Positions 53,076 to 61,319 of a stretch of 64,000 bases of DNA are shown one piece after another. The position numbers and the translations under genes were made by a program. The notes under the pieces are model-generated. The model saw nothing but the letters and a program-made list of their open reading frames with translations, was not told the DNA's origin and searched no databases. Where the stretch lies: contig CAVYBK010000010.1 in NCBI GenBank assembly GCA_963766725.1, positions 62,001 through 126,000 on the forward strand, written 5' to 3'. Each line of letters starts with the position of its first letter. The first letter of the stretch is position 1. Source of the DNA: DATEOR01 sp963766725. Lineage in GTDB: Bacteria > Actinomycetota > Thermoleophilia > Gaiellales > Gaiellaceae.

Positions 53076-54354
53076 CTGGGTTCGATGTCGACGGAGATGA
53101 TCGTGTCGGGCTTGAGGAAGCGCCCGTTCACGAAGGGCCAGTCGTCCGGGTCGGTCGTGCCGAGCTGCTTCGTGAGCGCCTTGGCGTAGCCCTTCGCCTC
53201 GCCGATGTCGGCGCAATCGGAGACCGTGAGGCGCTCGCCGCTCGTCAGCCGGACGGAGACGGTGAAGCCCGATCCGTTCAGGGCCGCGGGCGCCGGCTCC
53301 TCGGGCGCGGTCTCGGCGGGGACCGGGTCGGCGACGGGAGCGGCGGGCTCCGGAGGGAGGAGGTCGTCCTCGAGATCGTGGGGCGCCTGGCCGTTCGTCT
53401 CCGGGAGGGACTGGGGCGCGACCGGCTCGGTGGCGAGGGGCGCGACCGGCTCGGGTGTGGACGGCGCTTCGTAGGCCGGCGCCGGCGGCTCGAACTCCGT
53501 GGCCGGAGCGGGCGCATCGAACGTCGCGGCGGGCTCGAGCACGGGCTCCGGCTCGGGCTCGGGGTCGGGCTCCGCTTCGACTGCGGGCGCGGCGTCGTCT
53601 ACAGGCGCTGCCTCCTCGTACGCGGGCTCCGGCTCGCCTCCTCGAAGACGGGCTCCGGCTCGGGCGCCTCGAAAGTGGGCTCCGGCACGGGCGCCTCGAA
53701 GACCAGCTCGGGATCGGGCTCTGCTTCCGGGTCCGGTTCCTGTTCGGGCTGAGGCTCGGGTTCGTAGGCCGGAAGCGAAGGCTCCTCGGCCGCGGGCGGA
53801 ACGCTGGTGTCGACACGCAGCGGGGTCGCGTCGAGCTCGGGTTCGGGCTCAGGCTCGGGCGTGACGTCGATCGCAGGCTCGGGGGCGGGGGCTACGGCGC
53901 GAAGAGTTCCGGAATACGCCTCGCCGATCACCTCGTTGAGCTCGGTCCGACCCGCGACGACGAAGCGCACGTCCTGGCCGAGGGCCTCGCGGATGTTCCG
54001 GTTGAGGACGTCGTTCGTCGGGTCGGCGACCGCGACGAGCGGGAGGCCCTCCTCGAAGCGGATCGGCAGCGCGCTGAAGAGCCGCGCCTGATCCTCGCTC
54101 AGGAGCCTCGTCGCCTCGGGATCGATCGGCTCAGTGCGCAGGTTGACGAACGGAAGCCCCTTCTGGCCGGCCAGGAGACGCGTGAGGTCCTCTTCCTGCA
54201 AAAGGCCGCGCTCGATGAGGATCTCGCCGAGCCTCCGACCCGTCTTCACGCCCTCTTCGAGGGCGTTTTCGATCGTTTCCGCGGGCAGGAGTCCAGCGCG
54301 GAAGATCAGGGTTCCAAGGGGGGCGTCAGGACGTTCTCGCAACGGAGTGCTCAT
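53072..54354 (-). CDS. Stand-alone MshEN-domain protein with Pro/Glu-rich linker (frameshifted)
   Basis: About 427 residues. The first ~150 residues form an MshEN/GspE-N domain. Two tandem 24-residue c-di-GMP-binding-type motifs are visible at 12-35 (PLGTLIFRAGLLPAET...) and 41-64 (RLGEILIERGLLQEED...), separated by exactly five residues. A Pro/Glu/Ala-rich low-complexity linker follows (~165-330), with a frame change near 53640. A small C-terminal domain then ends in DDWPFVNGRFLKPDTIISVD. Unlike GspE/PilB there is no ATPase, so it would be a sensor or adaptor. The partner is unknown; a pilus link is inferred from the family. Confidence 0.75.
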
Positions 54355-54503
54355 AGGCCGCAGTTCACTTGTTGGGCGAGGGTTTCCGCCCTGTTCCGAC
54401 TATCGGTGAGCGATGGGGCCGAGGTATCACCCCTTCGGGGGGTTGATTGCCGTTCAGCCCGGATTCCGTCTAAGATTTCGATGCGTCTAAACTGCGATTT
54501 CTG
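54355..54503. other. Divergent region between MshEN protein and NRAMP gene
   Basis: 149 bp. GTCTAA occurs twice, 17 bp apart (near 54467 and 54484), just upstream of the NRAMP start, and TAAACT (54486-54491) could be its -10, 12 nt before ATG. A metal regulator site is possible, but no MntR or DtxR box was identified. Confidence 0.35.
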
Positions 54504-55838
54504 ATGACCGAGATACGAGAGCCGAAAATCGCGGAACGACGCCCCTCGACGGACGGCATCGAGGTCGGCGACGTCCTCCCGGGGGAGGCAGCGACGCTGC
54601 GCGCCGCACAGGCCTCGCTGGCGGGCGAGCGCAAGGGAATGCGCGGCCTCTGGCCCTTCCTGGGGCCAGCCTTCATCGCCGCGGTCGCCTACATCGACCC
54701 GGGCAACTTCGCCACGAACATTGCCGGCGGGGCGAAGTACGGCTACCTGCTCTGCTGGGTGGTCGTCTCCGCGAACTTGATGGCGATGCTGGTGCAGACG
54801 CTCTCGGCGAAGCTGGGGATCGCGACCGGCCGCAACCTGCCGGAGACCTGCCGCGACAACTTTCGCCGGCCGGTGTCGTTCGGGCTCTGGCTCCAGGCGG
54901 AGGCGATCGCCATGGCCACCGATCTGGCCGAGGTCCTCGGCGCCGCGCTCGGCCTCAATCTTCTGTTCGGCATGCCGCTCTTCCCCGCCGGGCTGCTGGC
55001 CGGCGCGGGTGCCTTCGCGATCCTGGCCCTCCAGCGCTACGGGTTCCGCCGGCTCGAGGCGGTGATCGCAGCGCTCGTCGGCGTGATCGTCGTCGCCTTC
55101 GCCTTCGAGGTCTTCCTCGCGAAGCCGAGCCCTGCGGAAACCGTCAAGCACATCTTCGTGCCGGGGTTCGAGGGCACCGAGTCGGTCCTCATCGCGGCGG
55201 GGATTCTGGGCGCAACGGTCATGCCGCACGTCGTCTACCTCCATTCGGCCCTGACCCAGAACCGCGTTGTCGGCCGAGACGAGGCGGAGAAGGAGCGCAT
55301 TCAGCGGTTCGAGCGGATCGACGTCATCATCGCCATGACGATCGCCGGCTTCGTCAACCTGTCGATGCTCACGATCGCTGCAGCGGTCTTCTTCGGGCTC
55401 GGGATCGAGTCGATCGAGGACGCATACTCGAGCTTCGAGACGGAGCTCGGGGGCGGAGCGGCCGCCCTCTTCGGCATCGCCCTGCTCGCGTCCGGCTTCT
55501 CCTCATCGTCGATCGGGACGATGTCCGGCCAGGTCGTCATGCAGGGCTTCATCCAGCGTCAGATCCCCCTCTTCCTCAGGCGTGCGATCACTCTCCTGCC
55601 TGCACTCATTGTCCTGGCGATCGGCGTCGACCCGAGCCGGGCGCTCGTCATCAGCCAGGTCGTCCTTTCGTTCGGAATTCCGTTCGCGCTCGTGCCGCTC
55701 GTGATCTTCACGAGCCGCCGCGACCTCATGGGCTCGCTCGTGAACACGCGGCTGACGAACGTCGCCGCGTGGGCGATCGCGGCGGTCATCATCTGCCTGA
55801 ACGTGTTTCTGCTGTACGAGACGTTCCTCGGCGGTTGA
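54504..55838 (+). CDS. mntH: NRAMP-family divalent metal transporter (MntH-like)
   Basis: A 444-residue transporter with 11 predicted spans. The metal-binding motif D65-P-G-N-F (AYIDPGNFATNI) in helix 1 and the M-P-H motif of helix 6 (GATVMPHVVYLHSALTQN) are intact, as is GTMSGQVVMQGFIQRQIPLF. It imports Mn(II) or Fe(II) by proton symport. The N-terminal 45 residues are cytoplasmic and acidic. The downstream gene starts within the stop codon (TTGA). Confidence 0.93.
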   Translation: MTEIREPKIAERRPSTDGIEVGDVLPGEAATLRAAQASLAGERKGMRGLWPFLGPAFIAAVAYIDPGNFATNIAGGAKYGYLLCWVVVSANLMAMLVQTLSAKLGIATGRNLPETCRDNFRRPVSFGLWLQAEAIAMATDLAEVLGAALGLNLLFGMPLFPAGLLAGAGAFAILALQRYGFRRLEAVIAALVGVIVVAFAFEVFLAKPSPAETVKHIFVPGFEGTESVLIAAGILGATVMPHVVYLHSALTQNRVVGRDEAEKERIQRFERIDVIIAMTIAGFVNLSMLTIAAAVFFGLGIESIEDAYSSFETELGGGAAALFGIALLASGFSSSSIGTMSGQVVMQGFIQRQIPLFLRRAITLLPALIVLAIGVDPSRALVISQVVLSFGIPFALVPLVIFTSRRDLMGSLVNTRLTNVAAWAIAAVIICLNVFLLYETFLGG

Positions 55839-56431
55839 GCCTCGCGCTCTGCGACGAGTTCGAGGGCGGCTTCGGCTGGACCGAGCCCGGTTTCCTCGAG
55901 CGGACGTCGCATGCGCTCGAGGTTCGCGGAGCGGTGCTCGTCTTCGACCCGGTCGACATGCCCGGGATCGACGAGCGGATTCGCGCTCTCGGCGAGCCCG
56001 AGGCGGTCGTCCAGCTTCTCGACCGGCACGAGCGGGATTCGGCGGCCGTCGCGGCTCGGCTCGGCGTTCCGCATCTACGGATGGAGCTGGACGCTCATGG
56101 CGGGGCCGGCCGGCTCGTCCGCATCGTCTGGAACCGCGTCTGGAAGGAGGTCGCCTTCTGGGAGCCCGAGCGGCGCGTGCTGGTCGTGGCGGACGCCCTC
56201 GGAGCCGTCGGCTATTTCACGGCGCCCGGCGAGGCCATCGGCGTCCACCCGCTCCTTCGCCTCCGCCCGCCGCGCGATCTCGGGGAGCTCGAGCCGGAAC
56301 ACATCCTGTGCGGGCACGGGGCCGGCGTCCACGGGCCGGCCGCGGCTGTGGCGCTGCGTGAGGCTCTCGCGACGTCGCGGCGGCGCCTTCCCCGCGCGCT
56401 CGCGAGCGGCCTGCGCCGAAGGAAGAGCTAG
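55835..56431 (+). CDS. Metallo-beta-lactamase-like protein of unknown function
   Basis: A 198-residue protein. The chain AVVQLLDRHERDSAAVAARL resembles the HxxxD metal loop of MBL-fold proteins, and a C-terminal HILCGHGAGVHGPAAAVALR resembles the last His/strand region. The classic HxHxDH motif is not complete, so catalytic activity is doubtful. TTG 55835 overlaps the NRAMP stop by four nucleotides. A link to metal import is only positional. Confidence 0.6.
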   Translation: MSLALCDEFEGGFGWTEPGFLERTSHALEVRGAVLVFDPVDMPGIDERIRALGEPEAVVQLLDRHERDSAAVAARLGVPHLRMELDAHGGAGRLVRIVWNRVWKEVAFWEPERRVLVVADALGAVGYFTAPGEAIGVHPLLRLRPPRDLGELEPEHILCGHGAGVHGPAAAVALREALATSRRRLPRALASGLRRRKS

Positions 56432-57666
56432 CCGGCGAGCTTCGCGAGCGTCTTCGACGCCAGCCGGTCGAGCGCCTCGACCGACTGCTCGAGGTGCTCC
56501 GGCTTCGTGTCCTCGAGCTTCGTGTGCGAGAGGCCGCGGAGGCTCTGGACGAAGAGCATCACGGTGGGGATTCCCGCGCGCGAGACCTCGGCCGCGTCGT
56601 GGAGCGGGCCGCTCGGGAGCTGGTGCGACGTGCCGGCGACCTCGCGCACGGCCTCGTCGGCGAGCTCGATCAGCTCGGCGTCGAAGAGGATCGGCTCGAT
56701 GCTCCAGACCTTCTCCCACTCGACCTCGACGTCTTCCTCGGCGGCGAAGCGCTCGCTCGCCTCCCTGGCCTCGCCGAGCATCGCAGCGAGCTTGGTCGCG
56801 TCCAGGTGCCGCTGGTCGAGGAGAACGGTGCAGGTCTCGACGACCGAGGTGACGATCCCGGGCCGCGTCACGCAGCTCCCCATCGTGCAGACGGCGCCTT
56901 CGCCCGTCCGCTTGGCGATCTCGCGGATCTCCAGCGCGAGCTTCGCCGCCCCGGCGAGAGCGTCGCGGCGCTTGTCCATCGGCGTCGAGCCCGCGTGCGC
57001 GGCCTGCCCGCGGAAGGTGATCTCGTGCCGCTCCACTCCGAAAGTGCCGAGGACGACGCCGAGCGGCAGGTCCATCGACTCGAGCACCGGCCCTTGCTCG
57101 ATGTGGAGCTCGAGGTAGGCGGCGGCGTTTTCCAGCTGGCCGCGCGCGTTCACGGCCGCGTCGAGGTCGACTCCCTGGCGCGCGAGCGCGTCGGGAAGCG
57201 GGTTGCCGTCCGCGTCGCGGCGGACCCTGAGCTCGTCCTGGTCGGACATCGATCCCGCGGCCGCGCTGGACCCGAAGAGGCTCCGGCCGAAGCGCGCTCC
57301 CTCCTCGTCCGCCCAGTTGACCAGGCGGACCGTGAAGGGCGGCTGTCCCTCGTCCGCGATCCTGCGCAGCACCTCGAGGCCCGCGACGACGTTGAGCGCC
57401 CCGTCGAGCCAGCCGCCGTTCGGAACGGAGTCGATGTGCCCGCCGATCAGGAGCGCGCGGTCGGATGCGCCTTCGAGGGTGAACCACTGGTTCCCGGCCT
57501 CGTCGGTCTCCTCCTCGACGCCGAGCGGCTCGAGCTTTCCGGAGAGCCATTCGCGCGCGCGGACCCAGGTGTCCGTCCACGCGACGCGCTGGGCGCCTTC
57601 CTCGTCGCCGGTGAGCTCTCGAAGCTCGTTCAGCTCGTCGACGGTGCGGCTGGGGTCGAGCGGCAC
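56428..57666 (-). CDS. Zn-dependent amidohydrolase, N-carbamoyl-amino-acid hydrolase/allantoate type
   Basis: A 412-residue M20D-like enzyme of the HyuC/AllC branch. Metal residues are visible in LIGGHIDSVPNGGWLDGALN, LVNWADEEGARFGRSLFGSS, YLELHIEQGPVLESMD and LPSGPLHDAAEVSRAGIPTV. The C-terminal FVQSLRGLSHTKLEDTKP supplies a further His. Members open N-carbamoyl amino acids, allantoate or ureido compounds. GTG 57666 is chosen, since homologous chains start at the Pro-Leu-Asp-Pro segment; TTG 57690 would add eight residues. Confidence 0.82.
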   Translation of the reverse strand: MPLDPSRTVDELNELRELTGDEEGAQRVAWTDTWVRAREWLSGKLEPLGVEEETDEAGNQWFTLEGASDRALLIGGHIDSVPNGGWLDGALNVVAGLEVLRRIADEGQPPFTVRLVNWADEEGARFGRSLFGSSAAAGSMSDQDELRVRRDADGNPLPDALARQGVDLDAAVNARGQLENAAAYLELHIEQGPVLESMDLPLGVVLGTFGVERHEITFRGQAAHAGSTPMDKRRDALAGAAKLALEIREIAKRTGEGAVCTMGSCVTRPGIVTSVVETCTVLLDQRHLDATKLAAMLGEAREASERFAAEEDVEVEWEKVWSIEPILFDAELIELADEAVREVAGTSHQLPSGPLHDAAEVSRAGIPTVMLFVQSLRGLSHTKLEDTKPEHLEQSVEALDRLASKTLAKLAG

Positions 57667-57696
57667 GGCGGGCAACTCTATAAGCTCCAAGGCCTG

Positions 57697-57798
57697 ATGG
57701 GACGCGGATCTCGGCCTCTAAAGCGGTGGCGAAACGACCGCCAGCGCAAGAAGAAGGAGCGTGACCGCCGGCGCGCGGCGGAGAAGAAGGCGAAGTGA
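57697..57798 (+). CDS. 33-residue highly basic microprotein
   Basis: The product starts MGRGSRPLKRWRNDRQRKKK and ends ERDRRRAAEKKAK; more than half the residues are Arg or Lys. The stop overlaps the downstream VOC gene start through GTGA, so it is probably translated. Such proteins usually bind RNA, as do small ribosomal proteins (bS22/bL36-like size). I do not recognise the family. It lies 30 bp from the divergent HyuC-type gene. Confidence 0.6.
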   Translation: MGRGSRPLKRWRNDRQRKKKERDRRRAAEKKAK

Positions 57799-58184
57799 CC
57801 GGGCTCGTCACGGCGGTGCACCTCTACGTCACCGACCTCGACCAGTCGATCGACTTCTACTCGCGGCTGCTCGGCTACGGGCCCGCGGCAGCGTACGACG
57901 AGGGTGAGAACGCGCACAGCGCCTTTTTCGTCCTCGAGCAGCAGACGTTCCTGGTGCTGACGTGGGATCCCGATCGCGGCCGTGAGGTGGGCGGGGCGGT
58001 CCGGCTGGAGCTCGCCGCGGACGAGATCGAAGGCGAGGTGGAGCGGCTCGAGACTCACGGGATCGCCGGCAGGGTGACGAGGACGCGCTTCGGCACCGAG
58101 GTCTACGACCTCGCCGACCCGGACGGCCACCTGGTGCGGATCGGGCCGGCCTGGACGCTGCACGCCATCGAAGGCGCTGTCTAG
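57795..58184 (+). CDS. VOC-family (glyoxalase/bleomycin-resistance fold) protein
   Basis: A 129-residue single VOC module: AVHLYVTDLDQSIDFYSRLL at the N-terminus and GTEVYDLADPDGHLVRIGPA at the C-terminus, the two halves of the paired betaalphabetabetabeta fold. Candidate metal residues are the His in AVHLYV and the Glu in GTEVYDL. The substrate is unknown. It is coupled upstream to the basic microprotein by GTGA. Confidence 0.82.
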   Translation: MTGLVTAVHLYVTDLDQSIDFYSRLLGYGPAAAYDEGENAHSAFFVLEQQTFLVLTWDPDRGREVGGAVRLELAADEIEGEVERLETHGIAGRVTRTRFGTEVYDLADPDGHLVRIGPAWTLHAIEGAV

Positions 58185-59046
58185 CGGTCTTCTCCTGATA
58201 AACCCGCGGTCGGGGGACCAGAGCCCGTCCGCGGAGGAGCTCGCCGCTCGGGCGCGAGAGCGTGGGCTGGACGTCCATCTCCTCACGCAGGAGGACGATG
58301 CCGCGACTCTGGCCCGTGAAGCGACGGGCCCGGTCGGCATGGCCGGAGGGGACGGGTCGCTCGCGCCGGTCGCCGGCGTCGTCGCGGAGGAGGACAGGGC
58401 CTTCGTGTGCATCCCTTTCGGGACGCGGAACCATTTCGCGCGCGACCTCGGCCTCGACGTCGAGGACCCCATCGCCGCCCTCGCGGCCTTCGACGGCGAA
58501 GAGCGCCGCGTCGACATCGGCCGCGCGGGTGAGCACTGGTTCGTGAACAACGTCTCCCTCGGCCTCTACGCAAGCTTCGTCCACGACCCGGCGAAGAAGA
58601 CGAGGAACCGACTCGTCGCGCTCGCCCGCATGCTTCCGGCGGCGCTCGGCCGCAGCCGCACGCCGCTCGATCTCTCGCTCGAGGCCGAGGGCCGGCGCGA
58701 ACATCGCTCCGCTCTCGTCGTGCTCGTGGCGAACAACGGCTATGCGATGCAGAGCATGGCCGATCTCGGCAGACGCGAACATCTGGACGAGGGCCGTCTT
58801 CACGCTTACGTCATCGAGGCGGTCAGCCGGCGCGCGTTGCTCGGGCTCTTCGGTCGCGTGGTCGCCGGCAGCCTCGAGCGGGCGGAGGGATGGAGCGAGT
58901 GGGAGGCCGAGCGGTTTCGGCTCGAGGCCTCCCGCGACCATCTGCATGCCGCGGTCGACGGCGAGCCCGTGATCCTCCCGGCGCCGCTCGACTTCGAGGT
59001 CAGGCCGCGCGGTCTGCGGGTGCTGCTTCCGCCCCCGGCGGCGTGA
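58177..59046 (+). CDS. Diacylglycerol-kinase-like lipid kinase (start codon uncertain)
   Basis: About 289 residues of a DagK/YegS-type lipid kinase: GLLLINPRSGDQSPSAEEL, then AGGDGSLAPVAGVVAEEDRA and FVCIPFGTRNHFARDLGLDV (nucleotide-binding and substrate motifs), VNNVSLGLYASFVHDPAKK, and a C-terminal beta domain. The annotated CTG 58177 overlaps the VOC gene; ATG 58339 would remove the nucleotide-binding N-terminus. It probably phosphorylates diacylglycerol or sphingoid lipid at the membrane. It overlaps the convergent PAP2 gene by 47 nt. Confidence 0.78.
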   Translation: MSSGLLLINPRSGDQSPSAEELAARARERGLDVHLLTQEDDAATLAREATGPVGMAGGDGSLAPVAGVVAEEDRAFVCIPFGTRNHFARDLGLDVEDPIAALAAFDGEERRVDIGRAGEHWFVNNVSLGLYASFVHDPAKKTRNRLVALARMLPAALGRSRTPLDLSLEAEGRREHRSALVVLVANNGYAMQSMADLGRREHLDEGRLHAYVIEAVSRRALLGLFGRVVAGSLERAEGWSEWEAERFRLEASRDHLHAAVDGEPVILPAPLDFEVRPRGLRVLLPPPAA

Positions 59047-60004
59047 CCGGCACCTGAGAGCGCCCCGCCGAGAGGGCCCACTGAACCAGCCACCAGGCGC
59101 CGAGCGCGAAGGCGAAGCCGGCGAGGATGTCCGCCACGTAGTGCTCGCCGGTGTAGACGATGGCGAAGCAGACGCCCACGGTCAGGACCAGCTGCGTCCA
59201 GAAGAGCCAGCGCGGCAGGTGGTACTTGCGGATGACGAGCAGGCCGATCATGGGCCAGGCGGCGTGCAGCGACGGCACCGCCGCGACGACGTTGTAGAGG
59301 CCGGCGTCCCCCTTGGCCTTCGCGAGCTCGTCGAGCCCGAGGTCGGTGAGCGCGTTCTTGAGGACGGGGTCGACCGGGGGGATGAGGCCGTGTTCGGCCG
59401 CGAGCCACGGAGGCGCCGTCGGGGCGAGCAGGAAGGCGATCTCGGCGAGGAAGGAGACCATGACGATCCCGTAGAGGAGCTCGTTGAACCCGCGGCCCGG
59501 CCAGCGCAGCCAGATCAGGCACGCGAGGGCGACCGGGGCGACGAAGTGGGAGAGGTACATGAGCAGCGAGAAGATCTCGAGCGGCCCGGTCTCGCCGTGG
59601 TAGAGGTGCGACTGGAGCCACGTCGTCGGGAGGTGGCCGAAGCCGAGCACGCGGTCGGCGTCGATCTGGGGCGTGTAGTGGACCTGCAGGCCGAGATCGG
59701 GCACGGCCTTCGCCACGAGGCCGTAGCAGATGAAGGCGAGAAAGACGGGCAGCCAATCCCGCACGAAGCGCCCGCCGCGGTTCGAGTAGAGCGCGAAGGC
59801 CAGCACCGCGAGAAGGAGCGCCCCGGGCGAGAGCATCCCGCCCCGGTCGATCGAGCGGAACGAGGCGAGCAGCGCGAAGACGAGGGTGACCACGGCGAGG
59901 CCTCGACGGAGGCGCGCCGCTCCCGGCTGCTGCGCGGCTCCCCCCGAGTCGAGGAAGAGCGCCAGCCGGTCGAGAGGGCGGAGGACGATGCGCAGGCGGT
60001 TCAT
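59000..60004 (-). CDS. PAP2_3-family membrane phosphatase/transferase (copy 2)
   Basis: A 334-residue membrane protein with six predicted spans. The PAP2 signature motifs are VVAAVPSLHAAWPMIGLL (motif 2, catalytic His) and AIVYTGEHYVADILAGF (motif 3). It resembles the inositolphosphotransferase/AUR1-like PAP2_3 subgroup, which act on lipid phosphates at the outer face of the membrane. It is a tandem paralogue of the next upstream gene, overlapping by ATGA. Confidence 0.85.
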   Translation of the reverse strand: MNRLRIVLRPLDRLALFLDSGGAAQQPGAARLRRGLAVVTLVFALLASFRSIDRGGMLSPGALLLAVLAFALYSNRGGRFVRDWLPVFLAFICYGLVAKAVPDLGLQVHYTPQIDADRVLGFGHLPTTWLQSHLYHGETGPLEIFSLLMYLSHFVAPVALACLIWLRWPGRGFNELLYGIVMVSFLAEIAFLLAPTAPPWLAAEHGLIPPVDPVLKNALTDLGLDELAKAKGDAGLYNVVAAVPSLHAAWPMIGLLVIRKYHLPRWLFWTQLVLTVGVCFAIVYTGEHYVADILAGFAFALGAWWLVQWALSAGRSQVPVTPPGAEAAPADRAA

Positions 60005-60939
60005 GCCGTCTGCCTCCGCTTCTCCATGTGGGCCTGGCCGAGTGCGAGGAGCCGGCCGAGGATCCACCAGGCGACGAGCGCGTAGAGGACCCCCGCCATC
60101 ACGTCGACGGCGTAGTGCTCGCCGGCGTAGACGACCGCGAACGCGACGCCCAGCGCCTGCAGCGCCTGCGCGCCGAAGAGCCAGTGCGGGAGGCCGTGCT
60201 TGCGGATGACGAGCAGGCCGATGACCGGCCAGGCCGCGTGGAGCGACGGCACTGCCGCGACGAGGTTGTAGGAGCCCGCCGCGTCCTTCCGGTCTGCGAC
60301 CGAGCCGAGGCCGAGGTCGTAGAGCCCCTGTCTGATCACGTGGTCGACGTGCGGGATGTAGCCCATGTCCCCGGCCATCCACGGGGGCGCCGTCGGCGCG
60401 AGGAAGAACGTGATCTCGCCGAGGAGCGAGACGAGCAGGATCCCGAAGAGGAGGTCGCCGAACCCGCGGCCCGGCCAGTAGAGCCAGATGAGCGAGGCGA
60501 GGAGGCCGGGGACGACGAAGTGCGAGAGGTACATGAGGATCGAGAAGACCTCGAGCGGGCCCGTCCCGTGGTGCAGGTGCTGCTGCAGCCAGATCGTCGG
60601 CAGATGGCCGAAGAAGAGGAACCGCTCGGCGTCGATCTGGGGCGTGAAGTGCACGTCGACGCCGATGTCCGGCAGCGCGTTCGCCCCGGCCGCGTAGCCG
60701 AGGAAGCAGACGAGCACGAGCCCCCAGTCGCGTACGCTCCGGCCGCCCCATTCGCGCCAGATCGCGACACAGACGCCCATCATCAGAATCGCGACGGGCG
60801 AGACGCCGTTGCCCGAGACCGTGCCTTCGAGCAGGAGCAGGCCCGCGTAAACGAAGAGCAGGCCGGCGACCGCCCGCCGGAGGACGGCCTGCGGCGAGCT
60901 TTCGAGCGGCGAGACGAAGGCGGCGACTGCGCGTCTCAC
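60001..60939 (-). CDS. PAP2_3-family membrane phosphatase/transferase (copy 1)
   Basis: A 312-residue membrane protein closely similar in layout to copy 2. Motif 2 is VAAVPSLHAAWPVIGLLVI and motif 3 VVYAGEHYAVDVMAGVLY; shared blocks between the copies include a TPQIDA segment and FGHLPT. The two copies appear to be a tandem duplication that has diverged. Lipid-phosphate handling at the outer membrane leaflet is inferred from the family. Confidence 0.85.
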   Translation of the reverse strand: MRRAVAAFVSPLESSPQAVLRRAVAGLLFVYAGLLLLEGTVSGNGVSPVAILMMGVCVAIWREWGGRSVRDWGLVLVCFLGYAAGANALPDIGVDVHFTPQIDAERFLFFGHLPTIWLQQHLHHGTGPLEVFSILMYLSHFVVPGLLASLIWLYWPGRGFGDLLFGILLVSLLGEITFFLAPTAPPWMAGDMGYIPHVDHVIRQGLYDLGLGSVADRKDAAGSYNLVAAVPSLHAAWPVIGLLVIRKHGLPHWLFGAQALQALGVAFAVVYAGEHYAVDVMAGVLYALVAWWILGRLLALGQAHMEKRRQTA

Positions 60940-60977
60940 GGGTGTCGAATCGGCCGCGGGCGCCCGGCGCTTGAGAG

Positions 60978-61319
60978 CTACTGGAGGGTCAGCTTGTCGC
61001 CGGCGGACACGCCGAGGCGCTTCGCCTCGCCGGCCGCCATCTCGACGACGCCCTTCGCGCCCTTGCAGGCCGCGGTGCGCCAGGGCGCCACGTCATGCGA
61101 GACCTTGAGGACGTTCAGGTCCCGGTCGACCCACACGGTGTCGATCGGAAAGCGCATGAAGAACGTGTGGATGGACGCGGCAGGGCGAAGGAGAAGTCCT
61201 TCGCCCTGCTCGAGCCCTCGGCGCCCAAGGAGTCCCTTGAGCCGTGTGAGCGGCGTCTCCGCCAGAAGACACCGCTCACACACCGGGCTTCCGTCCTGTC
61301 GAAGCAGGACGGCGCCCAT
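60978..61319 (-). CDS. DUF192-family protein
   Basis: A 113-residue DUF192 protein: LTRLKGLLGRRGLEQGEGLL, ASIHTFFMRFPIDTVWVDRD and WRTAACKGAKGVVEMAAGEA. The family is a compact beta-barrel, widespread and of unknown function, often exported in other bacteria; no signal peptide is present here. It is linked through TGATG to the secreted peptidase upstream. Confidence 0.85.
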   Translation of the reverse strand: MGAVLLRQDGSPVCERCLLAETPLTRLKGLLGRRGLEQGEGLLLRPAASIHTFFMRFPIDTVWVDRDLNVLKVSHDVAPWRTAACKGAKGVVEMAAGEAKRLGVSAGDKLTLQ

